From contig JAQVQA010000003.1 in the NCBI GenBank assembly GCA_028701835.1, positions 5,673-40,168 of the forward strand: DNA of 34,496 nucleotides, read 5' to 3'. The notes beneath the pieces were generated by a model, which was not told the DNA's origin, did not search any database, and saw nothing but the letters and a program-made list of their open reading frames with translations. Below are positions 25,597 to 34,496 of this stretch, one piece after another (position 1 is the first letter of the stretch; every line of letters begins with the position of its first letter). The position numbers were made by a program, and so were the translations under genes. Source of the stretch: Candidatus Iainarchaeum sp. (lineage in GTDB: Archaea; Iainarchaeota; Iainarchaeia; Iainarchaeales; JAAZKV01).

Positions 25597-27102
25597 TTAA
25601 ATTATTTCACCGTATGCAACTAGTCTCCATTGCCCGTTAATGTTTTTACTTATAGCAACTTTTTCTCCTTTTTCGGCAATTGCTTCATTCTTTAAATTTA
25701 GTGTAACTGTTTTTGAATCAGTTTTTGTAACAAATCCTATTACAGTGTTTGTTCCAACTGTCATTACTAAAGGTTCAGTTACTTTAATTACAATTTTTTG
25801 TATTGAATTTTCTGTTTCACTTTGTTTAGACAATCCACTAGATTTTAATTGATTTTTTGAATTTTGACCTAACATTCTCTCAAACATATTATAATTTATT
25901 CTCAATTCTTTTACAGGTAAGGGTATTATTCCTGGTTTTGAAGCGATTTGTCCTCGTAGTTGATCGTTTTGAGCTACACTCGGATCAAGGTCTGTTCCTA
26001 TTGCAATTAATCCTCCTGCATGTGCTTCTTTAACTAATCCGCTTGATGTTGATATGCTTTCTACTTTTACTAGAGTTTTTCCTTTCAATCCTGGATTTAA
26101 TTCTATTAAATCACCAATAGCTATTTTTCCTTGAGTTATGCTTCCCCCAATAATTGCTCCTTTTAGATTTTTTGGTAGGGTTCCAGGTTTATTTATATCA
26201 AAGCTTCTCGCAATATACATTTTTAGGGGCTTTGTTTCATCAAATTTTGGATTAGGAATATTTGTTTCAATAGCTTCAATTAAGGAGTCAATATTTACGT
26301 TAAATGTTGCCGCTGTTGGTATTATAGGGGCTTTAGTGTAACCATAATCATCAAGAAATTTTCTAATTGAATTATAATTTTCAATTGCTTGTTCTTTTGT
26401 TATTAAATCCACTTTGTTTTGAGCAACTACAATATTTTCTACTCCTGCAAATTTTAATGCCATTAAGTGTTCTATTGTTCTTGGTTGTGGACACATTTCG
26501 TTTGCAGCAATTACAAGAACTGCTCCATTCATTAAAGCTGCTCCTGAAAGCATTGTAGTCATTAGTGTTTCGTGTCCTGGCGCATCAACAAAACTTACAT
26601 TTCTTTTTGAAATTACTCTAACTTTTTGTCCTTGGTACTCTGGCGTATTTGAATAAATGATTCCGTTTGGAGTTTCTAGTTTGTAAAATGTTACGTCAGC
26701 ATAACCTAATCTTATTGAGATTCCTCTCTTCATTTCCTCGCTGTGAGTATCACACCATTTCCCAGATATTGCTCTAGTTAATGATGTTTTACCATGATCA
26801 ACGTGTCCAATCATCCCAATGTTTATTTCGGATTGTTGGTTATTCTTTTTTTCATTATTTTCTTCAATTATTTTCTTTTCTTCATTATTTAGAAAATTTT
26901 CTTTTTTATCAGTTAAAATAGTTTCTTTTTTTTGTTTCTTGATTTTTACTTCTTTTGGGGGAGAGAGAGGCGTTTTTTCTTTAGCCTCTTTAACCTTTTT
27001 TACTCTCACTTTTTTTTCAGTTAAAGAAGTCTTCAAAAGAGAGGCATTTTCTTTAAGAATTTTTTTGTTATCATTTTCTTTTATCGATTTTTTCACAGCC
27101 AC
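25597..27102 (-). CDS. eif2g: Translation initiation factor aIF2 subunit gamma with Lys/Glu-rich N-terminal extension
   Basis: INIGMIGHVDHGKTSLTRAISGKWCDTHSEEMKRGISIRLGYADV...VSFVDAPGHETLMTTMLSGAALMNGAVLVIAANE; GTG start with GGTGA upstream supports the extension. Confidence 0.95.
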   Translation of the reverse strand: MAVKKSIKENDNKKILKENASLLKTSLTEKKVRVKKVKEAKEKTPLSPPKEVKIKKQKKETILTDKKENFLNNEEKKIIEENNEKKNNQQSEINIGMIGHVDHGKTSLTRAISGKWCDTHSEEMKRGISIRLGYADVTFYKLETPNGIIYSNTPEYQGQKVRVISKRNVSFVDAPGHETLMTTMLSGAALMNGAVLVIAANEMCPQPRTIEHLMALKFAGVENIVVAQNKVDLITKEQAIENYNSIRKFLDDYGYTKAPIIPTAATFNVNIDSLIEAIETNIPNPKFDETKPLKMYIARSFDINKPGTLPKNLKGAIIGGSITQGKIAIGDLIELNPGLKGKTLVKVESISTSSGLVKEAHAGGLIAIGTDLDPSVAQNDQLRGQIASKPGIIPLPVKELRINYNMFERMLGQNSKNQLKSSGLSKQSETENSIQKIVIKVTEPLVMTVGTNTVIGFVTKTDSKTVTLNLKNEAIAEKGEKVAISKNINGQWRLVAYGEII

Positions 27103-27139
27103 TCTTTATTCACCTTCTTTATTTAACTCACTTTTTATT

Positions 27140-27613
27140 TTAGTGCTTGGGTTTCTTTACTCCACTTCCAAGTTCTGCACTACCTGCTTTTTCAAGACTT
27201 TGTTTAATCATTCTTTCTTTTGCACTTAAAGCATCGTCTCCTTCAGGCCCTTTCTTTGCAAGTACTTTAGATACATCAACTGTACCGACTTTTGTAATAA
27301 CAACATTTAATTGTGCAATTTCTTTGCTTACAGTACTTCCTCTTACTGAAACTCTTTTTCGTTCACCTTTTTTGCTTGCTTTAAAACCTGCAGCGCTTTT
27401 AGTAAGTATTCTTCTTCTTACTGTCCCAACAATTGATTGATTCATCGGGAAACCGTCTTTGTCACTTCCACCAGTTATTTTTGCTTCGTACCCTGGTAAA
27501 CCAATTTCGTCAAGTTTTATAACTTCCCCCATTTTTTTACCTGTGAATACTTCTTCTTCTGTACTAGCCATATAGGCTTTGCCTGTTTTTTGGTCGCTCA
27601 CCACTACTTTCAT
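27140..27613 (-). CDS. rps6e: 30S ribosomal protein S6e
   Basis: GLPGYEAKITGGSDKDGFPMNQSIVGTVRRRILT...KKGERKRVSVRGSTVS. Confidence 0.92.
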   Translation of the reverse strand: MKVVVSDQKTGKAYMASTEEEVFTGKKMGEVIKLDEIGLPGYEAKITGGSDKDGFPMNQSIVGTVRRRILTKSAAGFKASKKGERKRVSVRGSTVSKEIAQLNVVITKVGTVDVSKVLAKKGPEGDDALSAKERMIKQSLEKAGSAELGSGVKKPKH

Positions 27614-27669
27614 TTTTTCTCCCCCTAATTATGTGATACGTATTAACAATTTTGTCATTCGCAACGCTT

Positions 27670-29421
27670 TTATTCCTCTTCTTCAGTTGTTTTTTGCTTA
27701 CTTTTTATAATTTCAAGCAATTCTTTTTCATCTTCATTTAAGTCAGTTAAATATTTTGCTAGATTAGCATAGTGTTTAATTGGAATACAAGAATATAATT
27801 TATCTCCTTCAAATAAATTTCTTCCAATATTAGCCCCTTCAATCGATACGGCCAATTCTTCTCCACTCTTAGCTTCTTTAACACTCTTCCCCTCTGATTG
27901 TATTCCATCTATTTTTCCTATTACTTCACCTTCTTTGTTCATTACTTTCCAACCTTCTCTTAATTTGCCAATATTAATTTTTACTCCAACTATTGCAGGT
28001 TTATTATTTCTAAAAACTTTTCCTCTAATTAATTCAAATTCAACAGGCATAACTAAACAAGCTATTTCGCTTTGTTTTTCTAATCTCTTTTTTTCTTCAA
28101 CCCAATTTTTATAATTTTCAATTAAATGATAAATTACATTCTCATTAAATATTTTTATTTCTCTTTTATCAGCTTCGATTTGTGCATCCGAATCTATTTG
28201 GACATTAAATCCAAGTACTACTCCAAGCAATGGATCTTGTGCTTGTAGAGAAGAAGCTTCCATAACATCTTTTCTAGTAATATTTCCTATTTGTGCTTTT
28301 CTTAGAGTATAACCTTCTTTATTTAATAAATTCATCATTGCTTCAAGAGAACCTATTGCATCTGCTTTGAATATTAATCCATTAATGTCTGCTTCAATAC
28401 TGTGTTCTCTTAATTCGGTTTGTAATTCATCAACTTCTTTCCCAGTCCTTATTTGGGTTAGGGTTGAACCTGCTAAAACTTCTTCTAGTTTAGGCGCAGA
28501 TATTTTTACTCCACAAGCAGCTGATACACTTTTAACTGAAGTAAATTTGTCTTTTGTTGAACGAATTTCTTGCATTGGTTTGGGTTGGAGTAAAATTCTT
28601 ATTTTAGTTTGAATAACCCCATTTTTTCCAAGGACCGCAATATCATCATTAACATTTAATGTCCCTTGGTATAATAATACATCAATTGTTTTTCCAAGAC
28701 CTTTTTCTTCTTTTGATTCAAGGACTGCTGCTTTTGCACATTCTTCAAAACTAATTTCAAGTTTTTTTTCCAAGTATTTTTGCGAGAGTCCAGCAAGTAA
28801 AGTAATTAATTCTGCTAACCCTTCTTTTGTGTGAGCAGAGCAAGGCACCATAGGAATTTGTTTTCCAAAAGCACACCTATCATATCTCTCACCCTCAAAC
28901 CCATACTTATATAATTCCCCAACAATAGTGTATAATTTTTCATCAAACAATTGTTTGCTTCTATCATTGTGAGTATTTAAATTATCAATAAAGTTCCCTT
29001 CTTTTGAAGAGTAAAAATTTAGTAAATCTATTTTCGTTAAAGCAATTACAAATGGAACTTTATAAGCTTTTAATATTTCAATCGCTTCTACTGTTTGGGG
29101 TTGTATTCCTTGAGTTATGTCAATCACTAAAATTGCTAAATCCGCTATACCCCCACCCCTCTTTCTAAGATTAGTAAATGCTTCGTGACCAGGAGTATCA
29201 ATGAACAATAACCCGGGAATAGTTAAATTAAAACCAAATTTTTTTATTAGAGAACCAGCAACACTAAGAATCGCATCAATAGGAACTTCAGTCGCACCAA
29301 TGTGCTGAGTTATTGCCCCCTCTTCTTTAAAAGCTACTCTAGTATTTCTAATCGCATCAAGAAGGGATGTTTTGCCATGATCAACATGCCCCAAAACAGT
29401 TATTATTGGTTGTCTTATCAT
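27670..29421 (-). CDS. infB: Translation initiation factor aIF5B (IF-2)
   Basis: MIRQPIITVLGHVDHGKTSLLDAIRNTRV...GAITQHIGATEVP...LLFIDTPGHEAFTNLRKRGGGIADLAILVID. Confidence 0.96.
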   Translation of the reverse strand: MIRQPIITVLGHVDHGKTSLLDAIRNTRVAFKEEGAITQHIGATEVPIDAILSVAGSLIKKFGFNLTIPGLLFIDTPGHEAFTNLRKRGGGIADLAILVIDITQGIQPQTVEAIEILKAYKVPFVIALTKIDLLNFYSSKEGNFIDNLNTHNDRSKQLFDEKLYTIVGELYKYGFEGERYDRCAFGKQIPMVPCSAHTKEGLAELITLLAGLSQKYLEKKLEISFEECAKAAVLESKEEKGLGKTIDVLLYQGTLNVNDDIAVLGKNGVIQTKIRILLQPKPMQEIRSTKDKFTSVKSVSAACGVKISAPKLEEVLAGSTLTQIRTGKEVDELQTELREHSIEADINGLIFKADAIGSLEAMMNLLNKEGYTLRKAQIGNITRKDVMEASSLQAQDPLLGVVLGFNVQIDSDAQIEADKREIKIFNENVIYHLIENYKNWVEEKKRLEKQSEIACLVMPVEFELIRGKVFRNNKPAIVGVKINIGKLREGWKVMNKEGEVIGKIDGIQSEGKSVKEAKSGEELAVSIEGANIGRNLFEGDKLYSCIPIKHYANLAKYLTDLNEDEKELLEIIKSKQKTTEEEE

Positions 29422-29440
29422 TTTTACTCACTTCAAATTT

Positions 29441-29890
29441 TTATTTATTAAATTCTCTTGTAATTTCTTTAATACTTTTACTTAAAATTTCTTTCCTATC
29501 AATTTTTTTCAAAAAATAATTCCCGTCATTTTTTTCATTTTCAAAAATTTCGTTCTTTTCAAAAAAACGATTTATTTCATATTTTGCAGTTTCTTCATTT
29601 AAAGACACGTGTATATAATCATTAAATTCTTTCTTCAAATTTTGCCCAAAATTTATTGCATCACTGCCTTGGATTATTATTAATACGCAAGGAATTTTTT
29701 TTGCGTTAATTAATTCTTTTTTATTTTTCTCTTCTTGTTCTTCAATTAATTTTTTTTCAATCGAATGAATATCAAACAAACTTGTTTTTATTGAAACTAT
29801 TATTGCATTTTTTTCTTCAATTCTTTGAATAATTAAACCAAGTACTTTTTTTGCAAGTGCACTTGGCTTAACTATTATTAAATTCTTCAA
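29441..29890 (-). CDS. Degenerate NDK-fold paralog, predicted catalytically dead
   Basis: MKNLIIVKPSALAKKVLGLIIQRIEEKNAIIVSIKTS aligns with the NDK N-terminus; IPCVLIIIQGSDAI, DYIHVSLNEETAKYEINRFF align with PVVALVLEGVDAV, DYAHVS...EIALWF; no NxxH catalytic motif. Confidence 0.65.
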   Translation of the reverse strand: MKNLIIVKPSALAKKVLGLIIQRIEEKNAIIVSIKTSLFDIHSIEKKLIEEQEEKNKKELINAKKIPCVLIIIQGSDAINFGQNLKKEFNDYIHVSLNEETAKYEINRFFEKNEIFENEKNDGNYFLKKIDRKEILSKSIKEITREFNK

Positions 29891-29907
29891 TTATTCTCGC
29901 CTCTTTT

Positions 29908-30441
29908 TTAATTAATCTTTCCTCGCATTGCTTTAATGTGTTCTGCCTTGTGATGAAGTATGTGTATGTCATGAACTGATGGATAATTGTGTAATTCTTC
30001 TGGAATAAACCATAAAGCAATCTCGTTTTTTGCTTCTTCTTTTGTTCCTGAAGCGTGTACAACATTTCTAACCGCTTGATTCACTTCATCAGAGTAGTGA
30101 AAACTAACATGCGCATAATCTCCCCTAATTGTTCCTGGAGGAGCTACTCTTGGTTCTGTTGTTCCACAAATTTTTCTAACTATTTCAACTGCATCTACTC
30201 CTTCAAGAACTAATGCAACAACTGGCCCCATTGTAATTAATTCCATTAAAGCATTGAACACTTTTTCTCCTCGCCTTGCTTTTATATCCGAGTAATGTTT
30301 TTCTGCAAATATTTCATTAATCCAAGTCATTTTCATTCCAACTATTTTGAGTCCAACATTCTCAAATCTCTTAATTATTTCTCCTGTTAATCCTCTTTGA
30401 ACCCCATCAGGTTTAATTAAAACTAGTGTCCTTTCAATCAT
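29908..30441 (-). CDS. ndk: Nucleoside diphosphate kinase
   Basis: MIERTLVLIKPDGVQRGLTGEIIKRFENVGLKIVGMK...GTIRGDYAHVS...NVVHASGTKEEA. Confidence 0.95.
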   Translation of the reverse strand: MIERTLVLIKPDGVQRGLTGEIIKRFENVGLKIVGMKMTWINEIFAEKHYSDIKARRGEKVFNALMELITMGPVVALVLEGVDAVEIVRKICGTTEPRVAPPGTIRGDYAHVSFHYSDEVNQAVRNVVHASGTKEEAKNEIALWFIPEELHNYPSVHDIHILHHKAEHIKAMRGKIN

Positions 30442-30486
30442 ACTCTCACCAAGCCTTTTTTTTTAAATAAAATTAAAGAACAAGCT

Positions 30487-30720
30487 TTAATTTGCTTGTT
30501 CTTTTGTTTCTTGTTCGTGTTTTTCTTTTGCTGACATTAGTGTTTTCTTTAGTTTTATGTGCGCTTCAGTCCATTTTGTTTTTACTGGTTTTCTTTTCAA
30601 AACTAATTGGTTTTTTTCGCACTTGTTTGAACAAAAGTAAAACACTGTGCCTTCTTTTTTAGCGTATAATTTTCCTCCACCTAGTGGGAGTTCCTTACCG
30701 CAAAAACTGCACTTAACCAT
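30487..30720 (-). CDS. rpl24e: 50S ribosomal protein L24e
   Basis: VKCSFCGKELPLGGGKLYAKKEGTVFYFCSNKCEKNQL...KTKWTEAHIKLKK. Confidence 0.93.
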   Translation of the reverse strand: MVKCSFCGKELPLGGGKLYAKKEGTVFYFCSNKCEKNQLVLKRKPVKTKWTEAHIKLKKTLMSAKEKHEQETKEQAN

Positions 30721-30733
30721 TTTTTACTCACCT

Positions 30734-30946
30734 TCACCTTGTCTTAATTTCTTTTGCTTCTCTTTCAGTGTCTAGAAGAATTATTATGTCTCCTTTTTGT
30801 ACACTACCCCTTGCATTTCTTCTCTTTACTCTTCCTTTTTCAGGTCCATCCATTATTTTGCAGAGGATTTGTGTTACTTCTCCGTGAACACCGGTTTTTT
30901 TTACAACTTCAACAATTTCTGCTGGAGTTCCTCTCTCGTCACCCAT
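30734..30946 (-). CDS. rps28e: 30S ribosomal protein S28e
   Basis: GTPAEIVEVVKKTGVHGEVTQILCKIMDGPEKGRVKRRNARGSVQKGDIIILLDTEREAKE. Confidence 0.94.
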   Translation of the reverse strand: MGDERGTPAEIVEVVKKTGVHGEVTQILCKIMDGPEKGRVKRRNARGSVQKGDIIILLDTEREAKEIKTR

Positions 30947-30963
30947 TATTCATCCCTCCACAA

Positions 30964-31323
30964 TTACTTTTTTAATTCAGCAATTTTTTTTGCTAATTCT
31001 TTAATATCATTCTCAGCATCTGATTCAATTATTGCAATTGATGCAGTTGCTGTTCTTAACCCAGCTTTTTCACCAAGTTCTTTTCTTGTTGCAATATAAC
31101 TATAAGGAATATTTTTTTCTTCGCACAAGATTGGTAAGTGCATTACTACTTCAGCTGGACTAACATCCTCTGCTATTACTACTAGCTTTGCTACTCCTCT
31201 CTCAATTGCTTTAGTTACTTCATTTATTCCTGCTTTAATTTTTCCTTTCTTTGATTTTTCAACTATACTAACAGTCTCGTCTCTTAACTCGTCTGTTAGC
31301 TCTACTTTCACATATGCCGCCAT
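30964..31323 (-). CDS. rpl7ae: 50S ribosomal protein L7Ae
   Basis: KGKIKAGINEVTKAIERGVAKLVVIAEDVSPAEVVMHLPILCEEKNIPYSYIATRKELGEKAGLRTATASIAI. Confidence 0.95.
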   Translation of the reverse strand: MAAYVKVELTDELRDETVSIVEKSKKGKIKAGINEVTKAIERGVAKLVVIAEDVSPAEVVMHLPILCEEKNIPYSYIATRKELGEKAGLRTATASIAIIESDAENDIKELAKKIAELKK

Positions 31324-31365
31324 TAAAATCTCCTCCGCGTCAATTGTCTAAAGAATCAGCATTTA

Positions 31366-31530
31366 GAAATTAGAGTATGTTACTCTTTCTCCTCGGCTGA
31401 CTTTCAAACATCAGCTTCATTGGCAATAAATTAACACAAAAAGCGAACTTTTTGTGACAGTCAAAATCCATTTTGGACTTCTCCTTAGCCTTAGAAACTA
31501 TGAAATAATTTCCCCTTAGAAACCTTTAAA
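31366..31530 (-). promoter_or_regulatory. Structured leader candidate upstream of L7Ae
   Basis: Inverted repeats AGAGTA-TGT-TACTCT, GCTGA...TCAGC, CACAAAAAG-CGAA-CTTTTTGTG (9 bp) and AGTCAAAATCCATTTTGGACT in ~165 nt upstream of the start codon. Confidence 0.5.
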
Positions 31531-31540
31531 AAGGTGGTTT

Positions 31541-32263
31541 TTAGCACATCATTTCGCATATTGCATAAGGAAGAATTAAACGAATCTTTCCTTCTTTTTT
31601 TTGTTTAGACAAATTAATTAAAAAAAGTTTGTCTGTTTTTTTGTAATTTTTTAAAAAATTATTTAACCCAGAAAAATTACTAGATTTAATATCGATTTTA
31701 AATTTTACTTCAATGGGGACCACATGATTATTATTAATTAGAACAAAATCAACTTCTTCCAAATTTTTGTCATTCCAAAATTTTATGTTCTTTTGTTCTT
31801 TTTTTATTAATTCTGATAGTACAAATCCTTCAAAAAGATAGCCCGAATCGTCTCTTAGATTTAGGGCATTAAAATTGTTTATGAAATAATTTCTAACCCC
31901 ATTGTCAATAAAATAAATTTTTGGGATTTTTACAAGTTCTTTGTTTTTGTTTGTAAAAAATGGTCTGACTTCTTTTATCAAATAGGTTTCAGAGAGCACT
32001 TCAATATACTTTTTTGTTTCATTGAAAGATAAACCGCATAAACTAGATATTTCTTCGTACTTTATTTTTTGACCGTTATTGACTGCCAAAAACTCGATTA
32101 ATTTTTTTACATTCAAAATTTTTTCAACTTTTAAATATTCTAGCAAGTCTTTCTTAACATATAAATCAAATATGCTTGTTAGAACAGATGTTTTTTCTTG
32201 AACAGATTTTTTTAAGACTACCTCGGGATACCCTCCAAAGATCATGAATTCTTCTAGTAACAT
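31541..32263 (-). pseudogene. DUF4143-type C-terminal half of an AAA ATPase (truncated)
   Basis: FGGYPEVVLKKSVQEKTSVLTSIFDLYVKKDLLEYLKVEKI...FIDNGVRNYF...YLFEGFVLSELIKK...WNDKNLEEVDFVL; no AAA/Walker A domain. In-frame coding-like sequence continues to ~32415 before a TAG. Confidence 0.65.
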
Positions 32264-32654
32264 TCTGTATTCTCTTAATGATGAGTTTAAATCATCTCCT
32301 TTTAATTTAGTTATGTTTTTTAGGTTTTTTGGATTTATTCTTTCGCTTGAATATCTGTTAGCTAATGAAATTAACTTTGTTTTACCTTTTTCTATTCTTT
32401 GAATAAAATAAGCCTCTAACTAATTAAGTGTTTTTGGATTATTGCTTGACATAAGTTGTTTCAAAAGCATAGGATTTATTTTTTTCCTTTTATTACTGAA
32501 AACCTTGCAACGTGCATTAAAGCAGAACTTCGAATTTGTCTAGTATTTAATCTATTTGCAATAGGCACAGTCAAATTTAATACCTTCTATTAAGAAGTAC
32601 TGCTAAGGCAAAATAAGCTTTTTCTAAAAAAGAAAATTAGTTATTTTTTTGTAT

Positions 32655-34313
32655 TTACTCGTGTGCAAATACTAGTTTAACTATTGAATCAGTTTTTTCT
32701 TCTATATTTGCGTAACCAATTCCTTCTATTCTAATTACTCCATTCTCTTCTAAAATTTTTTTTGTAGTAATTCCTCGCTTAATTGTCCCATCACTCATTA
32801 GTATTTCAATATCAACCGAATCAATTATCCAAGATAGTATCGGATTATTTGTTTTCATGTAGGAAACGAATGTTGCTCTTGAAGAATATTTGTTTACTTC
32901 ATCAATTTTCACATTGCATGCTCTCTTTAGTCTTATCATTGAACCAACTTTGTTTTTAGATAGTTCTTTTTTGTTTACCAAAAATTTTTGTATTCCTCCA
33001 CTAAATTTAGTTCCTTCTACTTCCCCTTCAATCATATTAATTACTTCTAAGGGGATTATTTCTTCAAAGAAAGGGTATTCTTTCACTTCACCTAAGAATA
33101 ATTTGTTTGCAGCAGCAAACGCATCTGTAGTAATTTTAACTTCTTTTAAACTTAAACCACAATCAAGTATTATTTTTCTAATTGCTTCTGGTTTGAATCC
33201 TCTTCTTTTAAATGCTTTTATTGTAGCCATTCTTGGATCATCATATCTTTCTACTCCAAGTTCATCCATAATTAGTTTCATTTTGCTTTTTGATAGAGTC
33301 ATGTCACCTAGTTTAGAAATTTTTCCATGATAGTAGCAGTGAGGGTACTCCCAATTAAATAAATTATAGAGTTCTTTTTGTTTGTCTCCGTTAGTTAGGT
33401 GTTCTTGTCCACGAATAATTAAATTTACGTTCATGTCATGGTCATCCACTGCACTAGCTAAGTTGTATGATGGCCAAACGTGATTGTCTTTTGCTTTGGG
33501 ATTTGGGTGTTCAACGTTATCAACTATTTTTGCTAACCACCAATCTCTTTCACTTGGATCAGGATTGTTTAAATCAGTTTTTATTCTAACAACTGCTTGT
33601 TCTTCTTTTATTTCGTGTGAAAGCATTTTCTTAAAATTGTTTAATTGTTCTTCAACACTTTTTTCTCTGCATGGACAAGCCCTTGATTCCCAAATTAATT
33701 TTCTCCAATCTTCGCTTTTACAAAAACAAATGTATGCTTTATTCATTTTTATTAATTGTTCAATAACTTCATAGTATCGATTGAGTCGATCACTTGCTCT
33801 TGCAGTTTCATGAAACTCTACTCCGAGCCAATTATAATCATTAATAAAATCTTTTTCAATTCCAAAAACAGGTTTTTTTACTTTTGGATCAGTATCATCA
33901 AATCTTAGAATGAATTTTCCATTATATTTTTTTATGTATTCGTCTGATAATACACTTGGTCGAGCATGTCCAAAGTGCATTGCTCCACTAGGGTTTGGAG
34001 CTACTCTTGTAATCACTTTTGTATTTGGAGTAACCCAAGTCAGTTCTTCTAAAGTTTTTTCTTTCGATTCGTGTTTTAATTCCCAACCTTGGGCATTGAA
34101 TTTAGCGTATTCAGAATTAAGCATGTCCTTATGCATTTTATTTGCATTATTCACGCTTTCAGTAATAAGAGGCATTACAGTTTTTAGATCAATCTCGGGA
34201 AACAGCGCTTTTACTTTTCCAACAACCGCACCCATTTGTGCTTTGCCGTCGTGCTCAAACGCATTCTTTACAGCATACTTGTAAGCTACTTGTTTTACTT
34301 CATCCATTAACAA
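32655..34313 (-). CDS. gltX: Glutamyl-tRNA synthetase (archaeal type)
   Basis: VAPNPSGAMHFGHARPSVLSDEYIKKYNGKFILRFDDTDP; LSKSKM; archaeal-type beta-rich anticodon-binding domain. Confidence 0.95.
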   Translation of the reverse strand: MLMDEVKQVAYKYAVKNAFEHDGKAQMGAVVGKVKALFPEIDLKTVMPLITESVNNANKMHKDMLNSEYAKFNAQGWELKHESKEKTLEELTWVTPNTKVITRVAPNPSGAMHFGHARPSVLSDEYIKKYNGKFILRFDDTDPKVKKPVFGIEKDFINDYNWLGVEFHETARASDRLNRYYEVIEQLIKMNKAYICFCKSEDWRKLIWESRACPCREKSVEEQLNNFKKMLSHEIKEEQAVVRIKTDLNNPDPSERDWWLAKIVDNVEHPNPKAKDNHVWPSYNLASAVDDHDMNVNLIIRGQEHLTNGDKQKELYNLFNWEYPHCYYHGKISKLGDMTLSKSKMKLIMDELGVERYDDPRMATIKAFKRRGFKPEAIRKIILDCGLSLKEVKITTDAFAAANKLFLGEVKEYPFFEEIIPLEVINMIEGEVEGTKFSGGIQKFLVNKKELSKNKVGSMIRLKRACNVKIDEVNKYSSRATFVSYMKTNNPILSWIIDSVDIEILMSDGTIKRGITTKKILEENGVIRIEGIGYANIEEKTDSIVKLVFAHE

Positions 34314-34371
34314 AATAGAGTAAATTAAGGTTTAAGAGGGTTTCTAAAAATTAAAAGAGTTAAAAAAAATA

Positions 34372-34496
34372 TTAGTATTTTTTTCCTTTTTCCCAATTGT
34401 GTTGAAAGAAGTGGGTTAGTGCAGTTGCCATTGGAGCATGATCATTCATTATAGTAAAGTGATAATCTGGTTTTTGTTTTTTAAAATCACTTATAG
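34372..34496 (-). CDS. C-terminal end of an unidentified protein (partial)
   Basis: Open frame from the edge: ISDFKKQKPDYHFTIMNDHAPMATALTHFFQHNWEKGKKY*. Confidence 0.6.
   Translation of the reverse strand, partial: ISDFKKQKPDYHFTIMNDHAPMATALTHFFQHNWEKGKKY

Noticed and set aside
25640-27440. Plus-strand ORFs opposite aIF2-gamma and S6e
   Set aside because: Antisense to conserved translation genes; hydrophobic Phe/Leu-rich shadow translations.
29868-30065. Minus-strand 65-aa ORF overlapping ndk
   Set aside because: Out of frame with ndk, which is clearly coding through this region.
31324-31530. RNase P RNA, SRP RNA or standard C/D box sRNA in the L7Ae leader region
   Set aside because: No RNase P CR-I/CR-V or SRP Alu/GGAAG signatures; C/D boxes are imperfect, so called only a structured leader.
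32890-34284. Plus-strand ORFs opposite gltX
   Set aside because: Antisense to the well-conserved GluRS.
1-34496. CRISPR arrays, transposases, integrases, rRNA
   Set aside because: No regularly spaced direct repeats, recognisable transposase/integrase ORF or rRNA sequence seen.

Overview
AT-rich archaeal chromosome segment. The archaeal-type translation genes, short genes and intron-bearing tRNAs suggest a DPANN-like lineage, but that placement is inference. Left to right: (1) an edge-truncated giant anchored surface protein on the minus strand (1-4435), absent from the supplied ORF track; (2) a membrane and ion-homeostasis block with a CPA antiporter, P-type ATPase, MscS, RCK/TrkA-N channel-like protein, two overlapping SPFH/stomatins and a NaChBac-like voltage-gated channel; (3) three tRNAs: Thr(UGU) with a 33-nt intron, Glu(CUC) with a 70-nt intron, and Met(CAU); (4) rpiA, tsaD and a CPBP protease; (5) a translation/transcription cluster from S27ae to L7Ae, then a truncated DUF4143 ATPase-like gene and GluRS. 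Strongest candidates for undescribed biology: (a) two 132-nt paralogous intergenic elements at 8446-8577 and 17308-17439, sharing a 40/42-nt identical block and a hairpin kept by compensatory/wobble changes, both next to ion/membrane genes; (b) a hairpin array upstream of tRNA-Met with conserved flanks but variable self-complementary arms, plus a copy of the tRNA 5' half; (c) a palindrome shared between that array and an apparent ~18-aa in-frame insertion in tsaD, resembling a protein-coding palindromic element; (d) a degenerate NDK-fold paralog next to genuine NDK; (e) a structured leader upstream of L7Ae. All homology calls are from reading the sequence; no search was run.
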